Assembly: GCA_003490025.1 (NCBI GenBank)
Contig: DNJC01000005.1
Span: forward strand, 1-23,818
Direction: 5' to 3'
DNA: 23,818 nucleotides
From: Geobacter sp.
Lineage (GTDB): Bacteria; Desulfobacterota; Desulfuromonadia; Geobacterales; Geobacteraceae
Shown here: positions 6,264 through 14,319 of the stretch, piece by piece
How positions within the stretch are numbered: the stretch's first letter is position 1
Layout: every line of letters starts with the position of its first letter
Program-made: the position numbers and the translations under genes
The notes under the pieces: generated by a model
Database searches by the model: none
What the model was told of the DNA's origin: nothing
The model's input: only the letters and a program-made list of their open reading frames with translations

Positions 6264-7126
6264 GCCTCACCAAGGGGGGCGGGCTGTATGTCGCCTCCAC
6301 GCTGCTTCTGGGCGTCGCCGCAGTCAACACGGGTAACAACCTCCTCTTTCTCATCGTTTCCGCTATGCTCGCCTTCATGGCGGTCACCGGGGTGCTCGGC
6401 TATTGGAACATCCAGGGACTCTCCGTCGCCGTTCGCCTCCCCGACGAGGTTTACGCCGGGATGGAGACGCTGGTGACGTTGCGGATCGAGAACCGGAAAA
6501 AGGTCCTCCCCTCGTTCCTGATCAAGGCGGCGCTCCCTGCCGGGTCGACCTCCTTCGTCCTGCTGAGACCGGGGAAGGCGGAATCGGGTTCATTCCTGCT
6601 CTCTTTTCCGGTCCGTGGCCGGCAGAGCATCGGGCACGCCGTGATAAGTTCGCCTTTCCCTGTCAACTTCTTCGTCCGCTACAACAGCATCGCCGTTGCC
6701 GAGGATTTCACCGTCTTCCCCGCGCCGCATCCGCTGACGCTACCGGTGCGGGGGGGGAAACCGGACGAGGGGGAGGCGGCCACCGCAGCCGTGCACGGGT
6801 ACGACGGGGAACTCGCCAAGATTTCCGATTACCGGGGTGGCGAGCCGCTCAAGTTGATACACTGGCGCCTGTCCGCCAAGCACGAGGAGTTCAAGGTGAA
6901 GGAGTTGAGCGCGACGGCGGATGAGCCGACGGTGATCGACCCGGAACTGGTTCCGGGACGGGACCTGGAACAGCGGCTTTCCTGCTGCACCTATCTCGTG
7001 AACAGGCTGGTGAAGGGGGGGCGCCCCGTGGGGCTCAAACTCGGGGAGAGGATGATAGCGCCTGCCGCAACCAGGTCGCACAGGCTCAAACTGCTCGGAG
7101 AGCTTGCCGTTTATGGTAAAGATTAA
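6221..7126 (+). CDS. DUF58 domain protein, probable ATT start
   Basis: The frame encodes a DUF58 protein, the usual partner of MoxR ATPases. The conserved N-terminus, with two membrane helices, begins around SLTKGGGLYVAS (6263-6298) and continues GVAAVNTGNNLLFLIVSAM; the core signature ISDYRGGEPLKLIHWRLSAK lies near 6820-6885. From the in-frame stop at 6146 to the ATG at 6365 there is no ATG, GTG or TTG, yet the ATG at 6365 would remove the first helix and has no Shine-Dalgarno. AAGGAG at 6210-6215 stands five bases before an ATT at 6221, inside the end of the MoxR gene, giving 301 aa, normal for DUF58. Other possible starts are CTG 6284 or a sequence error. Function of DUF58 proteins is poorly known. 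The downstream gene overlaps by 14 bases. Confidence 0.85.
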   Translation: MKRDTERNTPPGHISLTKGGGLYVASTLLLGVAAVNTGNNLLFLIVSAMLAFMAVTGVLGYWNIQGLSVAVRLPDEVYAGMETLVTLRIENRKKVLPSFLIKAALPAGSTSFVLLRPGKAESGSFLLSFPVRGRQSIGHAVISSPFPVNFFVRYNSIAVAEDFTVFPAPHPLTLPVRGGKPDEGEAATAAVHGYDGELAKISDYRGGEPLKLIHWRLSAKHEEFKVKELSATADEPTVIDPELVPGRDLEQRLSCCTYLVNRLVKGGRPVGLKLGERMIAPAATRSHRLKLLGELAVYGKD

Positions 7127-9005
7127 ACTCCTTCTGAACGTCCTGACCGTATGCATCGCGGTCGTCGGGTACCTCCCTTTGCAGCCGTACCTGGGTCCCT
7201 TCGCCCGGGTCTTCCTCCCCGGCGCGCTCCTTCTCGGGCTGTACCTGCAGTGGAAAGAGCGCCCCTTGTCGGCGCGGGTCCTCACCCCGTCATCCATCAT
7301 CTTGTTCCTGTTCTTCGCCTACGGCTTCCGGATGGACCGGCTGGTCCCCGTCACGGCGGACCTGCTGGTGGTGTTTCTGGGGGTAAGGCTCCTCGGGGAG
7401 AGGAGCGGCCGCAACTCTCTCCAGGTCTTCGCGCTGTCGCTTTTCTGCCTGGCCGCCTCCTCCCTTTACAGCCTGTCCGAACTCTTCCTGGTTTACCTGC
7501 TCCTCCTTTTACTGCTGCTGGCAGTTTCCCTGGTCGTGCTCACCTTCCACAGCCACGACCCCGACATCGTCCTGCCGAGAGACCAGGCAAAGACGGTGCT
7601 CTCCGTATCCACCCTGATCCCGGTGGCGTCGCTTCCCCTGCTGCTCTTCTTCTTCCTCATCCTGCCAAGGACGCAGTACCCGCTCTGGAATTTCGCCACC
7701 GGGCAGGCAGGGAAGAAGACGGGCTTCTCCGACGTGGTGAAGCCGGGAGAGACCTCGACCGTTGCGGAGGTGAAAGGGGTCGTGCTGCGCGCCATCTGCA
7801 GCAAGGTTCCGGAGCAGCAGCTCTACTGGCGCGGCATCGTGCTGAACGGCTTCAAGGAGGACGCCTGGGTGCGGTTGCCGCCCCCCAGGGAATTCCAGCT
7901 TCCCCCCAAGGGGGAGACCCTCTCCCAGGAGATCTATCCGGAGCCGTCCCAAAGCATCTACCTTCCGGCGCTGAACGTCGCCAGCGCCATATCGGGGGTA
8001 CGCAACGAGAAGACGCCGGACGGGGTATTCACCGGACGGGGACGGCTGGACAAGAGGGTAAAGTACAACGCGGAGTCGGTTCTCTCGGACGTGGTCCAGG
8101 TTAAGGGGGGGATCGACCGAGATTTCTATCTGAAGCTTCCCGCCAACGTCCCGGACCGGATGCGCGCCAAGGGGAGGGAGCTTAACCGTCCCGGAATTCC
8201 CGCGGCGGAGCGGATGAGGCTTTTGGAGCGTTTTTTCCACGAGCAGAAGCTCTCCTATGCCACCACGAGGCTCCCGGTGGGAGCGGACCCGCTAGGCTCC
8301 TTCCTCTTCGACAAGAGGCGCGGCAACTGCGAGTATTTCGCCTCGTGCTACGCGCTCCTGCTCAGGCTTGCCGGCGTCCCTTCCCGCCTGGTCGGCGGTT
8401 ACCGCGGCGGGACCTACAACGCGATGGGAGGGTACTACCTGGTGACGGAGGAGATGGCGCACGTCTGGGTCGAGGCGTACCTGGACGGGGTGGGGTGGCA
8501 GTTCGTCGACCCGAGCGCGTGGGCCATCGGCCTTCCGCGACCCAATGAAAGGGCCGGCGCCCTCCGGATGTACCTCGACGCGGCCGGGTTCTACTGGAAC
8601 AAGGCGGTCGTCACCTACGATCTGGAAATGCAGATGGACCTGGTGCGAAGCGCCGGCAACAAGGCGCGCAACATCCGCCTCCCGGCCGGGACGGCGAGGA
8701 TGCTCGCGACGCTGCTCATTGCCCTGCTTCCCGTCGCGGCGCTTCTGGCCTGGTACCTCCGGCGTCCGGGGAGCGCGGAGGAGCGGGTGCTCAAGCGCAT
8801 GCTCCGGGCGGTGGAGAAGCGTCATCCCGGCGAGGCGAGGGGGAATGAAGGGCTGTTCGAACTGGCCGCGAGACTAAACGATTCCGAGTTCCGGCAATTC
8901 GTCTCGCTGTACGGCGACGCCGTCTACCGGGACCGTCACCTGAACCGGGAGGAACTGGCGAGACTGGACGAAATCATTCGTAAACATCGTCAGCATGGAT
9001 CTTGA
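7113..9005 (+). CDS. TgpA-type transglutaminase-like membrane protein (DUF3488 plus transglutaminase core)
   Basis: A 630-aa membrane protein. The first 190 or so residues form several membrane helices (for example LFLVYLLLLLLLLAVSLVVL and SLPLLLFFFLILP). An extracytoplasmic segment then carries a transglutaminase-like fold with the triad Cys406 (RGNCEYFAS), His450 (AHVWVEAY) and Asp466 (FVDPS). A last membrane helix near residues 528-545 is followed by a cytoplasmic tail resembling DUF4129. TgpA of Pseudomonas aeruginosa has this layout and transglutaminase activity; substrate here is unknown. ATG 7113, overlapping the DUF58 gene by 14 bases, was preferred to TTG 7104 because GGAGAG (7097-7102) is too close to the latter. 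Third gene of the MoxR-DUF58-TgpA operon. Confidence 0.9.
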   Translation: MVKIKLLLNVLTVCIAVVGYLPLQPYLGPFARVFLPGALLLGLYLQWKERPLSARVLTPSSIILFLFFAYGFRMDRLVPVTADLLVVFLGVRLLGERSGRNSLQVFALSLFCLAASSLYSLSELFLVYLLLLLLLLAVSLVVLTFHSHDPDIVLPRDQAKTVLSVSTLIPVASLPLLLFFFLILPRTQYPLWNFATGQAGKKTGFSDVVKPGETSTVAEVKGVVLRAICSKVPEQQLYWRGIVLNGFKEDAWVRLPPPREFQLPPKGETLSQEIYPEPSQSIYLPALNVASAISGVRNEKTPDGVFTGRGRLDKRVKYNAESVLSDVVQVKGGIDRDFYLKLPANVPDRMRAKGRELNRPGIPAAERMRLLERFFHEQKLSYATTRLPVGADPLGSFLFDKRRGNCEYFASCYALLLRLAGVPSRLVGGYRGGTYNAMGGYYLVTEEMAHVWVEAYLDGVGWQFVDPSAWAIGLPRPNERAGALRMYLDAAGFYWNKAVVTYDLEMQMDLVRSAGNKARNIRLPAGTARMLATLLIALLPVAALLAWYLRRPGSAEERVLKRMLRAVEKRHPGEARGNEGLFELAARLNDSEFRQFVSLYGDAVYRDRHLNREELARLDEIIRKHRQHGS

Positions 9006-9030
9006 CAGCGGACACGCTTTGCTTTAAGTT
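9002..9030 (+). promoter_or_regulatory. Candidate sigma-70 promoter for the TPR gene
   Basis: A consensus -35 TTGACA (9002-9007), which includes the TgpA stop codon, is followed after 17 bases by TAAGTT (9025-9030, 3/6 match). Transcription would start near 9037, about 30 bases before the preferred TTG start of the TPR gene. The weak -10 limits confidence. Confidence 0.4.
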
Positions 9031-9067
9031 AAATCCCTCGTATTACTGCGTGATAAGAGGCGTAACC

Positions 9068-10894
9068 TTGGCATCTAAAAAAGAAAAATTTCTGGAAAGC
9101 GCCCAGCGGTTCGTGCTGAAGGGGCAACTCGACAGGGCGATCAAGGATTACCAGCAGGTGGTGGCACTCGACCCCAAAGAGATCAGGCACCGGCAGAGGC
9201 TGGCGGAGCTTCTCGTCCGGGACAACCGGAAGGAAGAGGCGATCGTGCAGTACGAGGGTATCGGCAAGCATTACGCCGAGAATTCCTACTTTCTCAAGGC
9301 GATTGCCATCTACAAGCAGATCCAGCGTCTTTCCCCTGGCAACATGTCCGTGGCGCTCACCATCGCGTCGCTGAACCACCAGCAGGGGCTGATCGGGAAC
9401 GCCCTGGCGGAGTACGGCCTGGTGGTGGCGCAGTACGAAAAGGAGGGCGCCCAGAAGGAGGCGCTCAAGGTCGTCGAAAAGATGCTCGGCGTGGACGCCG
9501 AACATGTCGCCACCCGGATGAAGCAGGCGGAACTCCTTTTCGCCACCGGTTCCAAGGATGCTTCCCTGCAGGTTTTCGTCTCGCTTTCAGGTTCCCTTCG
9601 CGCCGCAGGCCGGGACGCGGAGGCCGAAGCGGTCTCCCGGCGGATGCTCCAGCTCTTCCCGGACCAGCAGACAACCGAACCGCAGCGGGATGAATTGTTC
9701 TTGGCCGAGCCGCCTGCGGCAAGCGAGTCCCAGGCGCCGGCGCCGCAGGCTCCCGCCGCCCGGGAGAGAGCCCTGGAGACGCAGCCGGCCGCGCCGGAGG
9801 CATTCGAGGAACCGGGCGAACTGGAGCTTCCTGACGCCTTCGGCGAGGAACCGTCGTTGCCGGAAGCAGCTCCCCGGGATGAGCAGCCTGGCGCCTTCGA
9901 TGCCCCGTGGGAAGAGGAACTACCTGCTCCAGCCGCTGCCCCGCAGGCTGCGGAGGCCACCGGACCGGACTTGGGCTCCTGGGAGGAAGAGATTGAACTC
10001 GATCTGGATGACGACCTTCCCGGATTCGAGGAGACGACGACTCCCGCCCCCCCGCAGGCCGATCTCGCCGCCGCGCCCAAGATCGAGATCGACCTCCCGC
10101 TCGATTTCATCGAGGAACTTGAATTGGAAGAGGAGAACGCCCCCGCCGGACCGTCGGCCGAGAGCGCCGACTCCGCGTACGAGCTGAACCTCGAGCAGGA
10201 GGAATCGCTCGAGCTGACCCTGCCGCACGACGCCGAACTCTTCGGTGAAATAGAGTGGTCCGAGGAGCCGGCAGAGCCGGAAGAGCCGGAGCAGGGATGG
10301 TCCGGGGCTTCAGAGAGCGACGGGGCCGAGCCGGGATGGCCTGAGGCTTCCGAGGAGAACGGGGCCGAGCCGGAATGGCTTGGGGATGGGGAAGCGGTAC
10401 AGGGAGAAGTTGACCTCCCGACCGCGTCGCCGCGCGGCTGGGACGAGATATACCCGGAGACGGCGGGCCAGGACGACTCCGCCCTCGATTTCTCGGAGCT
10501 GGAATCCCATTACGACCTCGGCATCGGCTACAAGGAGATGGGGATGTACGCCGGCGCCATCAAGGAACTCGACGTGGCGGCCCGCAACCCGCAGCGCAGG
10601 GCGGATTGTCTGGTGTTGCAGGCGGTCTGCTACCGCGAGAAAGGGGAGCCGGAAAAGGGTGAGGAACTGCTGCGCCGCGGGCTGGCGCTGGACGTGCTGT
10701 CGCAGGACGAGCGCCTCAGCCTCAACTACGAGCTGGCCTTCTCGCTGGAGTCTGCCGGCGACGTTGACGAGGCGATCGGGCTGTACCGGGAAGTGTGCAG
10801 GGTGAACCCGGGGTTCCACGACGTGGGGAACAGGCTCGCCGCGCTGGCCGGGGAAGAGCCCCTCGACATCATCGACCTGGAGCTTGAAGAGTAA
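9068..10894 (+). CDS. Tetratricopeptide-repeat protein with long acidic Pro/Ala/Glu-rich linker
   Basis: A 608-aa protein without signal peptide. Residues 1-195 are TPR helices (LDRAIKDYQQVVALDPKE, YFLKAIAIYKQIQRLSP). Residues 197-470 are a highly acidic, Pro/Ala/Glu-rich low-complexity linker with two tandem 13-residue units (10295-10372). Residues 472-600 return to TPRs (YDLGIGYKEMGMYAGAIKEL, YELAFSLESAGDVDEAIGLYREV). TPRs mediate protein-protein contacts, so a scaffold role is inferred, partner unknown. The TTG at 9068, seven bases behind AGAGG (9056-9060), gives an ASKKEKFLESAQRF N-terminus; the frame is open to 9002 but the added residues do not look like protein sequence of this type. 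Its 3' end overlaps the convergent TonB-like gene by 26 bases. Confidence 0.88.
   Translation: MASKKEKFLESAQRFVLKGQLDRAIKDYQQVVALDPKEIRHRQRLAELLVRDNRKEEAIVQYEGIGKHYAENSYFLKAIAIYKQIQRLSPGNMSVALTIASLNHQQGLIGNALAEYGLVVAQYEKEGAQKEALKVVEKMLGVDAEHVATRMKQAELLFATGSKDASLQVFVSLSGSLRAAGRDAEAEAVSRRMLQLFPDQQTTEPQRDELFLAEPPAASESQAPAPQAPAARERALETQPAAPEAFEEPGELELPDAFGEEPSLPEAAPRDEQPGAFDAPWEEELPAPAAAPQAAEATGPDLGSWEEEIELDLDDDLPGFEETTTPAPPQADLAAAPKIEIDLPLDFIEELELEEENAPAGPSAESADSAYELNLEQEESLELTLPHDAELFGEIEWSEEPAEPEEPEQGWSGASESDGAEPGWPEASEENGAEPEWLGDGEAVQGEVDLPTASPRGWDEIYPETAGQDDSALDFSELESHYDLGIGYKEMGMYAGAIKELDVAARNPQRRADCLVLQAVCYREKGEPEKGEELLRRGLALDVLSQDERLSLNYELAFSLESAGDVDEAIGLYREVCRVNPGFHDVGNRLAALAGEEPLDIIDLELEE
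10295..10372 (+). repeat. Two tandem 39-bp units coding GWxxASExxGAEP
   Basis: Within the acidic linker of the TPR gene, units 10295-10333 and 10334-10372 encode GWSGASESDGAEP and GWPEASEENGAEP, and a third partial unit starts at 10373 (EW). The DNA copies differ at several bases, mostly in codons that also differ in protein. Confidence 0.8.
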
Positions 10895-11594
10895 GGTTCA
10901 GGGGGGGGACCAGGCGGATGGGAGCCTGGAAGAAGTTCCCCTCGTAGTCGGGGGGGAGCGGGGGAAGCGGACCGGCGGCAACGAGCGACCTCTGCACCGC
11001 CCTGTCGTAGCGTGGATTGCCGGAGCTGATCATCACCGTGCTCCCGACGATGTCCCCGTTTCTTGCCACCGTGATGCTGATCACGATCGGGTTGACCCTC
11101 TGCTGGTCGAATTGGTCCAACCACCACTTCTCGTTGATCCTCTGCAGCAGCTCCAGGTAGTACTCCTTGATGTCCACCCGCAGCGTATCCCCGTCACTCA
11201 GGCTCTTGAAGTACCCCTTGGTGAGCCCCAGCCCGAGCGTGGTGTGGGAGAGTTCCTCCATCGGCGTGGCGGCGGCGGGCTGCAGCGCGGGTATCACCGG
11301 CTGAGCGGCCTGCGGGGCGGGCGGAGTCTCCTGGACCGGCGGGGTTTCCGGTTCGGCGCTTTGCTTCTCGGTCGCCGGTTCCTTCGTGGGGGGAGCCATC
11401 GGGGGGGAAGGGACGTGGTTGAGATCGACGTAGGTGATCGACTGGCGGGGGGGAGAACCACCCCCCGGTAGCCCGATCAGGATGACCGTGCAGGCAACGT
11501 GCAGTATGATGGAGGCTGCGATCCCGAGAACCAGGGGTCTGTTCACCGTTATCGGCTGATCGTTTTCGTCAAGCGGCTGCAGTGCGTCTTCCAT
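10869..11594 (-). CDS. TonB/TolA-like energy transducer protein
   Basis: A 241-aa protein with TonB layout: a short cytoplasmic N-terminus, one membrane helix (about residues 20-41, LVLGIAASIILHVACTVILIG), a Pro-rich periplasmic spacer (about 49-110), and a C-terminal domain (about 140-235) with EKWW, ISITVARNGDIVGSTVMISSGNPRYDRAVQRSL, the GxV-then-SGxxxxDxAV pattern of TonB/TolA C-termini. Such proteins couple the proton-motive force to outer-membrane transport or envelope integrity, normally with ExbB/TolQ and ExbD/TolR partners, which are not in this window. TonB and TolA cannot be told apart here. Its own promoter lies upstream, beyond the maeB terminator. The stop codon lies 26 bases inside the convergent TPR gene. 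Confidence 0.85.
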   Translation of the reverse strand: MEDALQPLDENDQPITVNRPLVLGIAASIILHVACTVILIGLPGGGSPPRQSITYVDLNHVPSPPMAPPTKEPATEKQSAEPETPPVQETPPAPQAAQPVIPALQPAAATPMEELSHTTLGLGLTKGYFKSLSDGDTLRVDIKEYYLELLQRINEKWWLDQFDQQRVNPIVISITVARNGDIVGSTVMISSGNPRYDRAVQRSLVAAGPLPPLPPDYEGNFFQAPIRLVPPLNLTLQAPGR

Positions 11595-11651
11595 CTTTTC
11601 AGGCCGTCCTTCTTCCCGTCTTTAATGGGTACGGGGTTTTGTGGTTTGTAA

Positions 11652-11681
11652 TGTATAGCAAATAACGTGTGAAAATGGCAA
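11652..11681 (-). promoter_or_regulatory. Candidate promoter of the TonB-like gene
   Basis: On the minus strand TTGCCA (11681-11676, 5/6 match) is followed after 18 bases by TATACA (11657-11652, 4/6), preceded by TGC as in an extended -10. It lies between the maeB terminator and the TonB-like gene, leaving a leader of about 50 bases. Confidence 0.5.
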
Positions 11682-11696
11682 CCAAGAAAGCCTCCC

Positions 11697-11771
11697 TCAC
11701 CCCGACCCTCTCCTTGAAGGGGAGGGGGAGTTTGTGATAGCGGAAGAGGTTGCTGATCAGGAATAAAAAAA
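11697..11771. repeat. Dispersed G/C-rich repeat, copy 1 (shares ATAGCGGA tail with 21401-21482)
   Basis: A C-rich/G-rich hairpin (CCTCTCCTT pairing with AAGGGGAGG around 11707-11725, with one mismatch) is followed by ATAGCGGA (11737-11744), then GAGGTTGCTGATC and an A-run. The same order of hairpin, ATAGCGGA, GGTGGCTAATC and A-run recurs at 21401-21482. The A-run doubles as the T-run of the maeB terminator. Confidence 0.6.
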
Positions 11772-11796
11772 GGGAACCCGGCAGCGGGTTCCCTTT
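11765..11796 (-). terminator. Rho-independent terminator of maeB
   Basis: AAAGGGAACCCG (11769-11780) pairs perfectly with CGGGTTCCCTTT (11785-11796) around a 4-base loop. On the minus strand the stem is followed by seven T residues, so it terminates maeB transcription 40 bases beyond its stop. Confidence 0.92.
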
Positions 11797-11835
11797 TCGT
11801 CTTTGCAAGACGCGAGTCTCTTCCCGTTCTCCGCG

Positions 11836-14085
11836 TTACATGCTCTGCGCGTCGACTACGGCGATGGCCGCCATGTTGACGATGGTGGAGACGTCGTCGC
11901 CTCTCTGCAGCACGTGGACCGGCTTTTTCATCCCCATCAGCAGAGGGCCGATCGCCTCGGCGCCCCCCAGCCGGTGCAGCAGCTTGTAGCAGATGTTCCC
12001 GGAGTTCAGGTCCGGGAATATCAGTATGTTGGCCGGACCGGTCAGGGTCGAGAAGGTGTAGTTGGTCAGGAGTTCCGGGGTCACGGCGGTGTCCGCCTGC
12101 ATCTCCCCGTCGATCTCGAGATCCGGGGCCTTCTGCTTGACGATCTCCACGGCCCTTTTCACCTTCACGGTAAGCGCGTGGTTCACCGAACCGAAGTTCG
12201 CGAAGGAGAGCATCGCGATGCGCGGCTCGATGTCCAGAAGCCTCACCTTGTCCGCCGCCAGGAGCGCCGTCTCGGCCAGCTCCTCGGCGGTCGGGTCGAT
12301 CTCCACCGTGGTGTCCGCCAGGAAGTAGATCCCCTTCTTGAAGATCATCATGTACATGCCGTGAACGCCTGAGAGCTGCGGCTGCCTCCCGATCACCTCC
12401 AGCGCCGGCCTGATGGTGTCCGGGTAGTGGGAGTCGATGCCGGAGAGGAGCGTGTCGGCGTCCCCCATGTGCACCATCATGGAGCCGAAGTGGTTCCTCG
12501 ACTTGCGGCGCACGATGCGGCGCGCCTCCGAGAGCGTGATACCCTTGCGCTGGCGGATCCTGTAGAGTTCCTGGGCGTATGGCTCGGTCAGCTCGGAATC
12601 CTCCGGGTCTATGATCGTCACGTTCAGCTCCATCCCCAGCTCGGCGATCTTCTCCATCACCTTGTTCGCGTTCCCGATCAGGATCGGGTGGGCGATTCCC
12701 TCCTCGACGAGCGTGTGTGCCGCCCTGAGGATCTTCTCGTTGTCCCCCTCCGGGAAGACGATCTTCTTGGGGTCGCATTTCGCCTTGTTGATGATGAGGC
12801 GCATGGTCTCCTTCGCCTTCCCCTGCAGGGCTTCCAGGGCCTCGACGTACCTGTCCATGTCGTCGATCGGCATGCGGGCGACCCCTGAATCCATGGCGGC
12901 CCGGGCCACCGCGGGGGCGACGCGCAAAAGCGCCCTCGGATCGAACGGCTTGGGGATGATGTAGTTGCGGCCGAAGGTGAACTTCTCGTTGCCGTAGGCG
13001 CGGCAGACCGAATCGGGGCACTCCTCGCGCGCCAGTTCGGCCAGCGCGAAGACGGCCGCTTTCTTCATCTCCTCGTTGATGGTGCTGGCACGCACGTCGA
13101 GCGCGCCCCGGAAGATGAACGGGAAGCCGAGCACGTTGTTCACCTGGTTCGCGTAGTCGGAGCGCCCGGTGGCCATGATGACGTCGGAGCGGACCGAGAG
13201 CGCTTCCTCAGGGGTGATCTCCGGGTCCGGATTCGCCATCGCCATGATGATCGGGTCCTTCGCCATTTCGCGCACCATCTGCGGCGTCACCGCCCCCTTG
13301 GCCGAGACCCCTATGAATACGTCCGCTCCGTGCATCGCCTCCTCGAGGGTTCGGAGTTCCGTATCGACCGCCAGACGCTCCTTGTAGGGGTTCATCCCCT
13401 CGGTGCGCCCCTTGTAGATGACCCCCTTGGTGTCGCACATGAAGACCTGCTGCTGCCTGGCCCCAAGCGATATGGCGAGGTTGGCGCAGGCGACACCCGC
13501 AGCACCCGCGCCGTTTATCACTATCCTGACGTTCTCGATCTTCTTCTTGACCAGCACGAGCGCGTTCAGCAGGGCCGCCGAGCAGATGATCGCCGTGCCG
13601 TGCTGGTCGTCGTGGAAGACCGGGATGTTCATGGTCTTTTTGAGTTCCTCCTCGATGTAGAAGCACTCCGGCGCCTTGATGTCCTCAAGGTTGATGCCGC
13701 CGAAGGTCGGCTCCAGGAGCTGGACCACCTTGATGACGTCGTCCGGGTTCTCCGATTTCACCTCCAGGTCGAACACGTCGACGTCCGCGAAGCGCTTGAA
13801 GAGGACCCCTTTACCCTCCATGACGGGCTTCCCGGCCAGGGCCCCTATGTTGCCCAGACCAAGGACGGCGGTGCCGTTCGACACCACCGCGACCAGGTTC
13901 CCCTTTGCCGTGTACTGGTAGGCATCCTCGGGATTTTTCTCTATCTGGAGGCAAGGTTCCGCAACGCCCGGAGTGTAGGCAAGTGACAGATCGCGGGAAG
14001 TAAGACAGGGCTTCGAGGAGATTACTTCGATCTTTCCTTTGCGTCCCGTCGAATGATAATCAAGTGCATCCATTTTCTTCGTCAT
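11836..14085 (-). CDS. maeB: Malic enzyme with C-terminal phosphotransacetylase-like domain (MaeB type)
   Basis: A 749-aa two-domain malic enzyme that oxidatively decarboxylates malate to pyruvate and CO2, usually with NADP+. The catalytic part (about residues 1-410) shows Tyr37 in AYTPGVAEP, Lys92 in EGKGVLFKRF, metal ligands Glu134/Asp135 and Asp159/Asp160 (HDDQHGTA), and the Rossmann GAGAAG at 192-197. The C-terminal part (about 428-749) is a phosphotransacetylase-like domain (FPEGDNEKILRAAHTL, TRSDYANQV-type linker before it). In E. coli MaeB this domain lacks transacetylase activity and mediates regulation, e.g. by acetyl-CoA. GGAGG lies eight bases before the ATG. It has its own promoter candidate and terminator, so is probably monocistronic. 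Cofactor preference is not readable here. Confidence 0.95.
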   Translation of the reverse strand: MTKKMDALDYHSTGRKGKIEVISSKPCLTSRDLSLAYTPGVAEPCLQIEKNPEDAYQYTAKGNLVAVVSNGTAVLGLGNIGALAGKPVMEGKGVLFKRFADVDVFDLEVKSENPDDVIKVVQLLEPTFGGINLEDIKAPECFYIEEELKKTMNIPVFHDDQHGTAIICSAALLNALVLVKKKIENVRIVINGAGAAGVACANLAISLGARQQQVFMCDTKGVIYKGRTEGMNPYKERLAVDTELRTLEEAMHGADVFIGVSAKGAVTPQMVREMAKDPIIMAMANPDPEITPEEALSVRSDVIMATGRSDYANQVNNVLGFPFIFRGALDVRASTINEEMKKAAVFALAELAREECPDSVCRAYGNEKFTFGRNYIIPKPFDPRALLRVAPAVARAAMDSGVARMPIDDMDRYVEALEALQGKAKETMRLIINKAKCDPKKIVFPEGDNEKILRAAHTLVEEGIAHPILIGNANKVMEKIAELGMELNVTIIDPEDSELTEPYAQELYRIRQRKGITLSEARRIVRRKSRNHFGSMMVHMGDADTLLSGIDSHYPDTIRPALEVIGRQPQLSGVHGMYMMIFKKGIYFLADTTVEIDPTAEELAETALLAADKVRLLDIEPRIAMLSFANFGSVNHALTVKVKRAVEIVKQKAPDLEIDGEMQADTAVTPELLTNYTFSTLTGPANILIFPDLNSGNICYKLLHRLGGAEAIGPLLMGMKKPVHVLQRGDDVSTIVNMAAIAVVDAQSM

Positions 14086-14209
14086 TGCTGCCTCCAGGGG
14101 ATTAGATTGTGCTCATGCGAAGGATTTTCAAAGTTCGGACAAGCCGCAGTATCTGTCTGCTCGTCAAAAAAGATGTAAATAAAACGAGTTGAGAGTGTAT
14201 AAAGGGGGA

Positions 14210-14237
14210 ATTATAGCATGGTAAACTGAGGGTTCAA
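14210..14237 (-). promoter_or_regulatory. Candidate sigma-70 promoter of maeB
   Basis: On the minus strand TTGAAC (14237-14232, 4/6) is followed after 16 bases by an exact TATAAT (14215-14210). Transcription from about 14203 would leave a leader near 118 bases, long enough for control elements, though I see no known riboswitch in it. Confidence 0.5.
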
Positions 14238-14290
14238 TATGGAGTGAAAATAGATCAATAATCCGCTTTGCTCCGAATGACAGCAGATGG

Positions 14291-14319
14291 TTGAAAATCG
14301 AGAGACTTTGGTTGATAAT
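14291..14319 (+). promoter_or_regulatory. Sigma-70 promoter of the HIT-ROK operon
   Basis: TTGAAA (14291-14296, 5/6) and GATAAT (14314-14319, 5/6) are separated by the optimal 17 bases. It lies 40 bases before the HIT gene and is divergent to the maeB promoter in the same 274-bp gap. Confidence 0.65.

Noticed and set aside
6222..6264. Programmed -1 frameshift fusing MoxR and DUF58 as an explanation for the missing start codon
   Set aside because: No X XXY YYZ slippery heptamer is present in the overlap, and MoxR and DUF58 proteins are normally separate. An ATT start with a Shine-Dalgarno fits better.
11549..13021. Minus-strand open frame of 490 codons inside maeB and across its terminator
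   Set aside because: It overlaps the phosphotransacetylase-like domain of maeB in another frame, crosses a strong terminator, and is Arg/Gly-rich without motifs.
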